From: Acholeplasmatales bacterium
Lineage (GTDB): Bacteria; Bacillota_I; Bacilli_A; Acholeplasmatales; Anaeroplasmataceae
DNA: 64,000 bases
Assembly: GCA_017444645.1 (NCBI GenBank)
Contig: JAFSWG010000037.1
Coordinates: 1 to 64,000, forward strand
Direction of reading: 5' to 3'
Made by a program: the position numbers and the translations under genes. The notes below the pieces were generated by a model. The model ran no database searches. It had not been told where the DNA came from and was given only the letters and a program-made list of their open reading frames with translations. This document shows, piece by piece, positions 56,667 through 64,000 of this stretch. The first letter of the stretch is position 1; each line of letters opens with the position of its first letter.

Positions 56667-56694
56667 CAAAAAATTAAGTTAAGGAGCACAAATT

Positions 56695-57225
56695 GTGGAT
56701 AAGAGAGTATATAGAACCCAAAAAGCAATAATCTCTGCATATTTAGAATTAACATCTAGAAAAGGCAAATTTACAATTAAGGAAATTTGTGATCTTGCAG
56801 GAATAAATAAATCAACATTTTATAGAAATTTCAACGATTTAGACGATTTTAAGCATAAGGCTGTTGATAAGATGTCTGAATATATTATAGAACATATTAA
56901 AGACGTTAATATGTTCTATACTGATCCTAAGGCATTTTATTTAGATTTCTTGGGTATATTAGAAGGTATTATTGCTAATTTAGGATTAGATGTAGAACTA
57001 TCAAGATTATCTTCATTAATATTATTATTAACTAAGAAATTTAAAGTATTACATGAAAATAATAAAAATATATCATATAGTTATTCAAGAACTTTATTTT
57101 TAAATGGCGGTATTGTTTCATTCCTTGAAAGAAATGGTGATGTATTACTTTCAGAAGCAATCAAGGATTTTAAAAATAATATAGATTTAATTACTAAATA
57201 TTCAATTGCTTTAATGAATTGTTAA
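56695..57225 (+). CDS. TetR-family transcriptional regulator
   Basis: A 176-residue regulator. The helix-turn-helix (about residues 25-48) reads FTIKEICDLAGINKSTFYRNFNDLDDF, typical of TetR; the C-terminal helical domain resembles the TetR_C_8 type found in DhaS-like proteins. The inducer is unknown. It starts with GTG behind AAGGAG. Its divergent arrangement with the membrane-protein gene and the shared promoter region suggest it controls that gene and itself. Confidence 0.88.
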   Translation: MDKRVYRTQKAIISAYLELTSRKGKFTIKEICDLAGINKSTFYRNFNDLDDFKHKAVDKMSEYIIEHIKDVNMFYTDPKAFYLDFLGILEGIIANLGLDVELSRLSSLILLLTKKFKVLHENNKNISYSYSRTLFLNGGIVSFLERNGDVLLSEAIKDFKNNIDLITKYSIALMNC

Positions 57226-57229
57226 TAGA

Positions 57230-57260
57230 AAAACTGGTCAATATAGTGACCAGTTTTTTT
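57230..57260. terminator. Bidirectional terminator between tetR and the U32 peptidase gene
   Basis: AAAACTGGTCA (57230-57240) pairs with TGACCAGTTTT (57247-57257), followed by T and preceded by A. Confidence 0.95.
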
Positions 57261-59481
57261 ATAATATTTCTCTTTTAAAATATCCTCTTGTGTCAGTATT
57301 TGAATTAAAGAATTTGTTAGATTTAGGATTTTTTAATTTCTCCTTAAATTTATTAACAATTTCTATTACTTCATCGTATGATTCAGTAGTAAATTGTAAT
57401 CTTAATCTATTTGATATTGGTAATATGTTTGCTATATCATCAATTAAATTAAGTGGCTTTTCATTAATAATATGAGTTATACATCCATCATGATATATAC
57501 CAAATTTTGCTATATCATCACTGATTTCATATTTATTTTTATTACATTTACCACATTCATTATATCTTCTTAATGGACAATATTTTAATGTCATTAAATT
57601 TTGTTTACCATATACTATGACTTCTAAATTAGGATTATCGCCATATTTTTCTTTATATCCATTTACCATATTGCATAAATCTTTGTATGATGCCTCAAAA
57701 GAAGCACATACATATTTAGCTCCTGCTTTATGTAAATCATAAATAGCTTTACTATTTATTACATTAAATGAATAATCACAGGTAATATCTTTTCCTTCAT
57801 ATTTATATAATGCTCCATAATTACCTGCAAGTATATAATTATCATCGATATCCTTTAATTCACCAACATATGGTGCATAATTCTTATAATAGATAGTATC
57901 AATACCAGAATCCTTTAATGCTTTATATTGCTCATCATTTGTACAGAACGCAACTAATTTAGTTTCTTCAAATGGATAATTTATTTTAATTATTTCATTA
58001 GCTTCATTATTTAATTCTCTTTTATTTTGCATAAAAGAATTAATATTATTAATTAAATTTCTTCTAGCTTCATTTATTCCTGATACAGTAATAAATAGAT
58101 TATTAGCTAATTTGTTGTTTATTTCTTTTAAATAAAATGATGTTTCATTTAATTTTGATATTTGTTTAAATAATACTTCATCATCTATTGGTCTAGATTT
58201 AGCTTCTTGTAGAAGCATTTCAGATTTTCCTTCGAATCTTGTATTATCAATAATAGTAACTAATTTTAGAGGCTCATTTAATTTGCCTGTTATTTCAATT
58301 ATTAATCCTCTTTTATATGTGTTATCATATGTAATATCAATAGAAGAATCAATCATTCTATATATTTTTGAATTAGGATTCATATCCTTGAAAATATTTA
58401 AGTAAGATGTTCCAATAGAATTATTAACTAATTTATTATTTTTATTATATATTTCATCTACTGTAAAATAATAATCTACACCATTGTTATCAATTCTAAT
58501 ACGATCATTTATATTTAATGTTTTCTTTAATTCAATTTCAGTTAGTTTACCTTTTTTATTTTTGATAAATCCAATTAATTCACCCTCATTACTTTTTTTA
58601 GTAATGTCAACGATACTACCCTTATCTTCTCCAAAGACAAACCCTTTTGTATAATTTCTGTGGAAAACAGATTCAAGTAGAGGTGTATTGTAATTGTTAT
58701 CATCAATTTTCTTTCTATATTCACTAGTTATTATTTTTACATATTCAGGATTTTTCATTCTACCTTCAAGTTTTAATGAATCTACACCTAAATTAACTAA
58801 TTGTTTAATATTAGAAGAAGTATTTAAATCTCTCATTGATAGGAAGAATCCCTTTTTATCCATTGGTTCACCATTTTTATATAATGTATATTCTCTTCTA
58901 CAATTTTGAGAACAACGACCTCTATTACCACTTCTTAGTGTTAGAAGTGATGACATTAAGCATCCACCACTATATGATACACATAGTGCGCCATGGGCAA
59001 ATACTTCAATTGGCATATTAGAATTTTCTTTTATGTATTTAATTTCGTCAATACTATTTTCTCTTGCTAGAACACATCTTTTAGCTCCAAGCTTTTCAAA
59101 GAATCTAATATCATCTATATTTTTAACACCTGCTTGAGTTGAGATATGAGCTTCCATACCACTACAATTATCAATAACATAATTAATTAGGGCATAATCA
59201 GCTAATATTAATCCATCAACCCCAAGAGAATATAATTCATTAACAAATTTTATACATTCATCAAGCTCATCTTCTTTAATAATTGTATTTACTGTAACAT
59301 ATATTTTCTTATTTAAACTATGCGCTAAAATAAGAAGTTCCTTTAGCTCATCCATTGTTAAGTTTTTTGCATAAGCTCTAGCGCCAAAGCGTTCAGCTGC
59401 ACAATATATTGCATCACAGCCGTTATAAAGTGCTACCTTAGCACAAGTGAAATCTCCTGCTGGAGATAAAAGTTCTGTCAT
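57259..59481 (-). CDS. U32-family peptidase/hydroxylase-type protein with DUF3656-like region
   Basis: A 740-residue member of the U32 family. The N-terminal TIM-barrel region starts ELLSPAGDFTCAKVALYNGCDAIYCAAERFGAR. The Fe-S-type cysteine cluster lies in HGALCVSYSGGCLMSSLLTLRSGNRGRCSQNCRREY, the arrangement seen in RlhA (23S rRNA C2501 hydroxylase) and relatives; SMRDLNT and LKLEGRMKNPEYV are also family marks. The long C-terminal part contains a DUF3656-like segment and a second cysteine set (CPLRRYNECGKCNKNKY). Members act in RNA hydroxylation or as putative proteases, so the precise role is open. GGTGAT precedes the ATG at 59481. Confidence 0.88.
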   Translation of the reverse strand: MTELLSPAGDFTCAKVALYNGCDAIYCAAERFGARAYAKNLTMDELKELLILAHSLNKKIYVTVNTIIKEDELDECIKFVNELYSLGVDGLILADYALINYVIDNCSGMEAHISTQAGVKNIDDIRFFEKLGAKRCVLARENSIDEIKYIKENSNMPIEVFAHGALCVSYSGGCLMSSLLTLRSGNRGRCSQNCRREYTLYKNGEPMDKKGFFLSMRDLNTSSNIKQLVNLGVDSLKLEGRMKNPEYVKIITSEYRKKIDDNNYNTPLLESVFHRNYTKGFVFGEDKGSIVDITKKSNEGELIGFIKNKKGKLTEIELKKTLNINDRIRIDNNGVDYYFTVDEIYNKNNKLVNNSIGTSYLNIFKDMNPNSKIYRMIDSSIDITYDNTYKRGLIIEITGKLNEPLKLVTIIDNTRFEGKSEMLLQEAKSRPIDDEVLFKQISKLNETSFYLKEINNKLANNLFITVSGINEARRNLINNINSFMQNKRELNNEANEIIKINYPFEETKLVAFCTNDEQYKALKDSGIDTIYYKNYAPYVGELKDIDDNYILAGNYGALYKYEGKDITCDYSFNVINSKAIYDLHKAGAKYVCASFEASYKDLCNMVNGYKEKYGDNPNLEVIVYGKQNLMTLKYCPLRRYNECGKCNKNKYEISDDIAKFGIYHDGCITHIINEKPLNLIDDIANILPISNRLRLQFTTESYDEVIEIVNKFKEKLKNPKSNKFFNSNTDTRGYFKREIL

Positions 59482-59584
59482 AATATCACCGTTTTGGATT
59501 TTAACACAATTTCACTTAATAATAAAGTAAGCAATACTTAAAATTATACAAAAAATATGGTATAATATCTTAGGTGAATTTTTT

Positions 59585-60442
59585 ATGAAGCAAAAGAAGG
59601 ATAGATTAAAAGATTATATAAAAAGCTATCTTATAAATCATAATGATGAATTTAAGGAGCTTTTAAGTTATAAAAATTTAAAGAAGAATAGTCAATCATA
59701 TAAATTCTTAACTAATAGATTATATGTATTAAGATTTATCCTTGATGCTAAATTTGTAGATAAAATTTTATGTGACCAATTCACCGAAGCATATAGATTA
59801 GAAGATTTTGAGACTTGTTATGAAGTATTAACATATATTTATAAATATTATTTCATTGAAATAGATTTAAATTATGTTGATTATCCTGAAAAATTAAATA
59901 GAAGATTTTTAGTTCCTTTTAGAAATACAATTGGCGATTTAATAACATCAATTGTTGTTTTGATTAGGGCATCTGGTAATCATCTAGCTAATATCACATT
60001 TGCAAATAAAGAATTGATTACTGCAGCTGAAAATGTTGATGGATTATTAGAATTTAAGGATACAGTAGATTATGCTAATAATTATCAGGTATATGATTTA
60101 ATTAATAGTGGTAAGGCAAAATTTTATTATGATTATGCAGACGGTTATGAATTTACTTTAAAAATTAGAAAATCAATTCCAATTGACGATAATTTATGTA
60201 TGAGTAATTTAATATTAGTAGAAGCTAATGGATATGGAATTTACGAAGATAATAGAATTATATTAAATGATTATTGTAAAAATCCTAACGCTTTTAATAA
60301 TTATGAAAGAAAATTAATTAAGGATATGATTCCTTTTAATTTTGAAGAGGTTGATGTAGATTCATTAATTTTAAAATTTGAATCTGAATATAGAAGAATA
60401 AATGAATTATATTCTTTTGATGATAAAAAAGAGGTGCAATAA
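59585..60442 (+). CDS. Hypothetical protein, possibly PRiA4-ORF3-like
   Basis: A 285-residue soluble protein. The N-terminal half is helical and unrecognised. The C-terminal half (about 175-250) contains FYYDYADGYEFTLKIRKSI and LVEANGYGIYED, which echo the YDFGDGW and acidic/PPEDCGG-like pattern of the plasmid pRiA4b ORF-3 family; the match is weak. TATAAT with extended TG lies at 59558-59566 and AGGTGA before the ATG. It heads the transcript that continues into the two protease lipoproteins, 3 nt apart from the first. Confidence 0.5.
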   Translation: MKQKKDRLKDYIKSYLINHNDEFKELLSYKNLKKNSQSYKFLTNRLYVLRFILDAKFVDKILCDQFTEAYRLEDFETCYEVLTYIYKYYFIEIDLNYVDYPEKLNRRFLVPFRNTIGDLITSIVVLIRASGNHLANITFANKELITAAENVDGLLEFKDTVDYANNYQVYDLINSGKAKFYYDYADGYEFTLKIRKSIPIDDNLCMSNLILVEANGYGIYEDNRIILNDYCKNPNAFNNYERKLIKDMIPFNFEEVDVDSLILKFESEYRRINELYSFDDKKEVQ

Positions 60443-60445
60443 AAA

Positions 60446-62170
60446 ATGAAAAGAAAAATCAAATTTTTATCTTTTCTAGTTTTTTTGTTTTTATTAATTC
60501 CTACACTTTCATCATGTACATATATTAATTCTTTAATTCGTATTGCGAACGATGGTGAAACTCAAAAAAGTGTTCCAAATACTGAATTAACAGTTAATTA
60601 TCATTTTGATGATCAAGTTAATACTGTAAAAACAACTGATAGAAATAGATTTGAATTTCCTGAAAAACCAACTAAAGAAGGATATACATTTGGTGGTTGG
60701 ACATATAAAGATAGTTATCAAACATTATCTAAAGATGATATTATTTATAAAACTGAAACAAGTATAGACTTATATGCATATTTTAGTGAAGGAGATAAAT
60801 ATCATTTTAGCGATAATTTGAATTATAATGGACCATATTTTTCTAAAAATGGTTTGCCATCACTTGGTAAACCTAAGGTTTTAGTTGTTCCTGTTAATTT
60901 GGGTGGTTCAACTGACAAATCTAGTTATACACCAACTGATATGACAATGATTGATGAAATTAAAAAAGCATTTAATGGCACATCAGAAGAAACAGGATTT
61001 GAGTCAGTATCTAGCTATTATAAAAAAAGTAGCAATAATAAATTAGAATTAGAATTTGATGTTGTAGATGAATGGTTTACACCTAAAAATAGTCCATCAT
61101 ATTATGAACAATATGATTCTAAAACTGATAAATATTATGAAGCAGGTGCCGGATTAATTTTAAATGAATTTATCCAATCATATGATTCAAAATATGATTT
61201 TAGCCAATATGATTATAATAAGGATGGCTATATTGACGCTGTTTGGATGATATATAATGTAGAACCTAATTACAACGATACAACATTCTACTGGGCATAT
61301 GTAACATATAGTCAAAATACATCAAAAAAATATGATGGCTGTTATCCAAGACATTATGGTTTTGCAAGCTATTATTTTATTCATGAATATGAATTATCAA
61401 GAAAACAAAGAAGAGAAATAGAATTATATGATATGTCAGATATAACATATGATGCGCATACATATATTCATGAAACAGGCCATTTGATGGGTTTAACAGA
61501 TTATTATGATTCTGATAAATCTAAAGGTGGAACTGGTGGATTATATGGTGCTGGAATGATGGATGCAAACCAAGGTGATATGAATACAATTGATAAACTA
61601 TTACTTGGCTGGATTGATCCATATGTATGTTATACAAATAGCGATGTAGTAGAATTTAATATTAGACCATTTACTGAAACTGGCGATGTAATATTAATTT
61701 CTAAAAATAAACCAGGAAGTATTTATAATGAATATTTCTTATTAGAGCTATATACTAATACAGGCTTAAATAGTCATGATAAGCCAATAGATTTACCATC
61801 ATCAACTTTAGAAAGAATAAAATTAAATTTAGAGAATAAAAGAAATGTATATGGCATAAGATTATTACATATAAACGCCACTACATCTGATGAATATAAT
61901 GGTAAAACTTATAATCAACAAATGGATTTTGTATATAATAATTCAACAACTAGAAACTTATTTGTAGATATGATTGTAAATAGTAAAACCGCTTATGAAA
62001 CTAAAGCGTCTAAAACTATTGTTAATAGCTACGCATTAATTACTGATATAGATAAAGAGATTAATTTAAAGACTAGTACTTATAGAATGACTAATCAATC
62101 AAATATATTCTTTAATTTTAAAATAAATGAATTAACTGAAAATAATGCGAAAATCAATATAATTTTTTAA
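60446..62170 (+). CDS. M6-family metalloprotease lipoprotein
   Basis: A secreted lipoprotein protease of 574 residues. The signal peptide ends in the lipobox LSSC (Cys24). An InlB B-repeat-like segment lies at about 48-112 (FPEKPTKEGYTFGGW). The M6 peptidase domain follows, with the zinc motif HETGHLMG at about residues 349-356 and DYYD just after. An EF-hand-like DYNKDGYIDAVW near residue 256 is common in this family. M6 proteases (immune inhibitor A type) degrade host or environmental proteins. GAGGTG precedes the ATG. Confidence 0.88.
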   Translation: MKRKIKFLSFLVFLFLLIPTLSSCTYINSLIRIANDGETQKSVPNTELTVNYHFDDQVNTVKTTDRNRFEFPEKPTKEGYTFGGWTYKDSYQTLSKDDIIYKTETSIDLYAYFSEGDKYHFSDNLNYNGPYFSKNGLPSLGKPKVLVVPVNLGGSTDKSSYTPTDMTMIDEIKKAFNGTSEETGFESVSSYYKKSSNNKLELEFDVVDEWFTPKNSPSYYEQYDSKTDKYYEAGAGLILNEFIQSYDSKYDFSQYDYNKDGYIDAVWMIYNVEPNYNDTTFYWAYVTYSQNTSKKYDGCYPRHYGFASYYFIHEYELSRKQRREIELYDMSDITYDAHTYIHETGHLMGLTDYYDSDKSKGGTGGLYGAGMMDANQGDMNTIDKLLLGWIDPYVCYTNSDVVEFNIRPFTETGDVILISKNKPGSIYNEYFLLELYTNTGLNSHDKPIDLPSSTLERIKLNLENKRNVYGIRLLHINATTSDEYNGKTYNQQMDFVYNNSTTRNLFVDMIVNSKTAYETKASKTIVNSYALITDIDKEINLKTSTYRMTNQSNIFFNFKINELTENNAKINIIF

Positions 62171-62189
62171 AATGAGGTAGGTGAAATTA

Positions 62190-63887
62190 ATGAGAATAAA
62201 AAAGATTATTACAACATGTTTTTTATTAATTTCATCTACTCTTTTTTTATCATCATGTGCTAAGGATGATAAAATAGCGTATAAAGAAGAAAAATTAGAA
62301 TTTGTAAATTTAGCCAATAGCTATTATGATATGAAGGCTAATAGTTTGAATATTTATTATGTTGATAATTCTGATATACAATATGTTGATGCAGGGAATT
62401 TTATGAAAACCTTAGATGGTTTTTATCAGTCTTCCTTATTTAAAAAATCAATTTCATCATTTAGAAATATTTATAATATTTATGTATATGCTAATACAGG
62501 TAATGGTATTGAATATATAAGCTGTGTATTTGATTGGAATAAAAATACAATCACAGTTAATAATCCATTATTTTTCAATATCAAATATAATCCATCTAGT
62601 GTAGAATTTATGACTCATTTAGAAGAAGGTAAAGCTGAAATAGAAAATCAAAAAGAAATAGTTTTTGATTTAGCTAAATATGGTTTTGATATTTATTATA
62701 AAAATGGTAAATGCTTAGTACCATTTAGTATTATGAATACTATATTTTGTTCGGATGGCTATTATAATTTATATAATAATGGTGAAAAAATATATGGTAC
62801 ATATTATGATATATCAAATGTAAGTGACGAAACTTTTAATTCAATTTATAATGATAATTTATCTAATAAAGGTCAAACTAATGAATTAAGATTAGAAACA
62901 TATAATCATTTAAGATTTGTAATGAATAATTATTATGGTCTTAAAAAATTTAAAGAGATAGATGATTTTGATTCTATTTTAGAAAATTATAAGGAAGATA
63001 TTTTATCATTAGATGTAGAAAAAAATAGAAAAGCATATTATAATTTATTTTCAACATATTTAAATGATTTACATACTAGAATAGGTGCATATTCTTTTTA
63101 TAATACTAAAGAAATAGCTATTCCAACTTATGCAGCTAAGGATATGTGGGATTCTAATAAATTAAGTGAGAATAGAAGAATATATAAAGAAAAAATCCAA
63201 TATTTATCTAATTTATCTAAGGATATTTATCCTAACAATGAATCAACATATAGAACATATGATAAAACCGCGATATTATATATGAGCGAATTCAATGTTG
63301 GTACAACAGAACAAAACAAGAGTTTAGATGCGTATAAATATGATTCATACGAATATATGAAATGGGCATTGAAGAATATTGAAGATAAAGGTATTAAAAA
63401 TGTAGTTTTAGATTTATCTCAAAATGGTGGTGGCGTTGTTGCGGCACTACTAAAGGTATTAGGATTTGTATCAAATGATGATATTACATATAGAATATAT
63501 GATACGTTAGCTGATTCTACTACATCTGTTAAATTTAGAGTTGATATTAATGCTGATGATGATTATTCAGATTTAGATGCATATACTAATTATAATTGGT
63601 ATGTTTTAGCTGGTGTTAATACATATAGTGCGGCTAACACATTTGTCGGTATGTCAAAGGAATTAGGTGTAAAATCAATTGGTCAAAAATCAGGCGGTGG
63701 AATGTGCTCTGTATTACCTGTCATTTTAGCTGATACAACAACTGTAGAAATGAGTTCAACTAACGCAATGTATACTTATGTAAATAATAAATTAGTATTT
63801 ATGGAAGGCGGATTTGAGCCTGATATAGAGCTAGATTATGATAAATTTTATGATATTGAATATATTAATTCTATTTTAATTGATTAG
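62190..63887 (+). CDS. S41-family (tail-specific-like) peptidase lipoprotein
   Basis: A lipoprotein of 565 residues. The signal peptide ends in the lipobox LSSC. A long N-terminal region without a recognised domain precedes the S41 domain at about residues 350-550: NVVLDLSQNGGG, the catalytic-serine segment NTYSAANTFVGMSKELG, and GQKSGGGMCSVLP, which corresponds to the G-T-KTGGG region of relatives. I do not see a clear PDZ domain. The ATG at 62190 is preferred over the GTG at 62181, because the latter lies within the ribosome site AGGTAGGTGA. It is co-transcribed with the M6 protease gene. Confidence 0.82.
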   Translation: MRIKKIITTCFLLISSTLFLSSCAKDDKIAYKEEKLEFVNLANSYYDMKANSLNIYYVDNSDIQYVDAGNFMKTLDGFYQSSLFKKSISSFRNIYNIYVYANTGNGIEYISCVFDWNKNTITVNNPLFFNIKYNPSSVEFMTHLEEGKAEIENQKEIVFDLAKYGFDIYYKNGKCLVPFSIMNTIFCSDGYYNLYNNGEKIYGTYYDISNVSDETFNSIYNDNLSNKGQTNELRLETYNHLRFVMNNYYGLKKFKEIDDFDSILENYKEDILSLDVEKNRKAYYNLFSTYLNDLHTRIGAYSFYNTKEIAIPTYAAKDMWDSNKLSENRRIYKEKIQYLSNLSKDIYPNNESTYRTYDKTAILYMSEFNVGTTEQNKSLDAYKYDSYEYMKWALKNIEDKGIKNVVLDLSQNGGGVVAALLKVLGFVSNDDITYRIYDTLADSTTSVKFRVDINADDDYSDLDAYTNYNWYVLAGVNTYSAANTFVGMSKELGVKSIGQKSGGGMCSVLPVILADTTTVEMSSTNAMYTYVNNKLVFMEGGFEPDIELDYDKFYDIEYINSILID

Positions 63888-63898
63888 GTGGTGTTAAA

Positions 63899-64000
63899 AT
63901 GGCTGTAAAGCTTTCAGTAATGGTAGAAGGATTAAAATGGGTTTGTGCTCATAATACTGTTTATATAAATATAAAGAAGAATACTTTAATTAATTTAGCG
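63899..64000 (+). CDS. 5' end of an unidentified gene (partial at right edge)
   Basis: The ATG at 63899 follows a GGTGGTG site that overlaps the end of the S41 gene, and the frame is open to the window edge (34 codons). It begins MAVKLSVMVEGLKWV. The opening recalls proteins that start with a DRTGG-type or HPr-kinase N-terminal domain, but this is too short to call. It is in the operon of the two proteases. Confidence 0.55.
   Translation, partial: MAVKLSVMVEGLKWVCAHNTVYINIKKNTLINLA

Overview
The window is a very AT-rich bacterial chromosome segment. It uses the standard stop set: TGA terminates tcdA and the DUF4064-type gene, and TGG encodes tryptophan. Dense, mostly co-directional genes, AGGAGG/GGTGAT-type ribosome sites and the order rny - ymdB - miaB - ymcA point to a low-GC Firmicutes/Bacilli lineage, possibly one of the gut or rumen groups close to the Mollicutes that kept UGA as a stop. 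No rRNA, tRNA or CRISPR array was seen. The species cannot be named from the sequence.

Left part (1-4001): the 3' end of an unidentified gene, then tcdA (tRNA t6A cyclisation), a membrane-anchored alpha/beta hydrolase, a family 2 glycosyltransferase and a DUF1295 membrane protein. Accessory block (4018-19321): two MscS-type channel genes, about 88% identical and with an almost identical 254-nt core, bracket about 13 kb. That 13 kb holds a decayed gene with an in-frame stop behind an IS-like leader, a small orphan gene, a leucine-rich-repeat lipoprotein with a glycine-rich tail, and a 3007-residue membrane-anchored repeat protein whose gene runs directly into the second channel gene. The promoters of channel 1 and of the giant gene are near copies, so the block probably arose by duplication.

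Middle part: a diguanylate cyclase and msrA on the minus strand; then a threonine-aldolase-like enzyme, a YgjV-like membrane protein, plsX, a variant peptide deformylase and a second GGDEF protein; then a cytidylate-kinase-like protein, an M29 aminopeptidase and a putative Smr-like protein. A single operon ilvN-ilvC-cimA-leuC-leuD-leuB-ilvD-ilvB (27504-37020), behind a consensus promoter, encodes every step from pyruvate to the 2-oxo acids of valine and isoleucine by the citramalate route. It is followed by a membrane protein with tandem TrkA-C domains and an unusual intracellular GH28 plus six-hairpin glycosidase fusion.

Right part: a GGDEF/EAL protein with a degenerate cyclase site, a TfoX-N protein, a PadR - HAAS - DUF4097 envelope-response operon behind palindromic sites, a nitroreductase/AAC(3) pair, small membrane proteins, rny (RNase Y), ymdB, miaB and ymcA, a large beta-propeller/HD-GYP receptor, a TetR gene divergent from a membrane-protein gene with overlapping promoters, a U32 peptidase, and an operon of lipoprotein proteases (M6 and S41) running off the right edge.

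Two themes stand out. One is a dense c-di-GMP network of four candidate turnover proteins in about 36 kb. The other is the channel / giant surface protein / LRR lipoprotein block, which is the best candidate here for an undescribed system.
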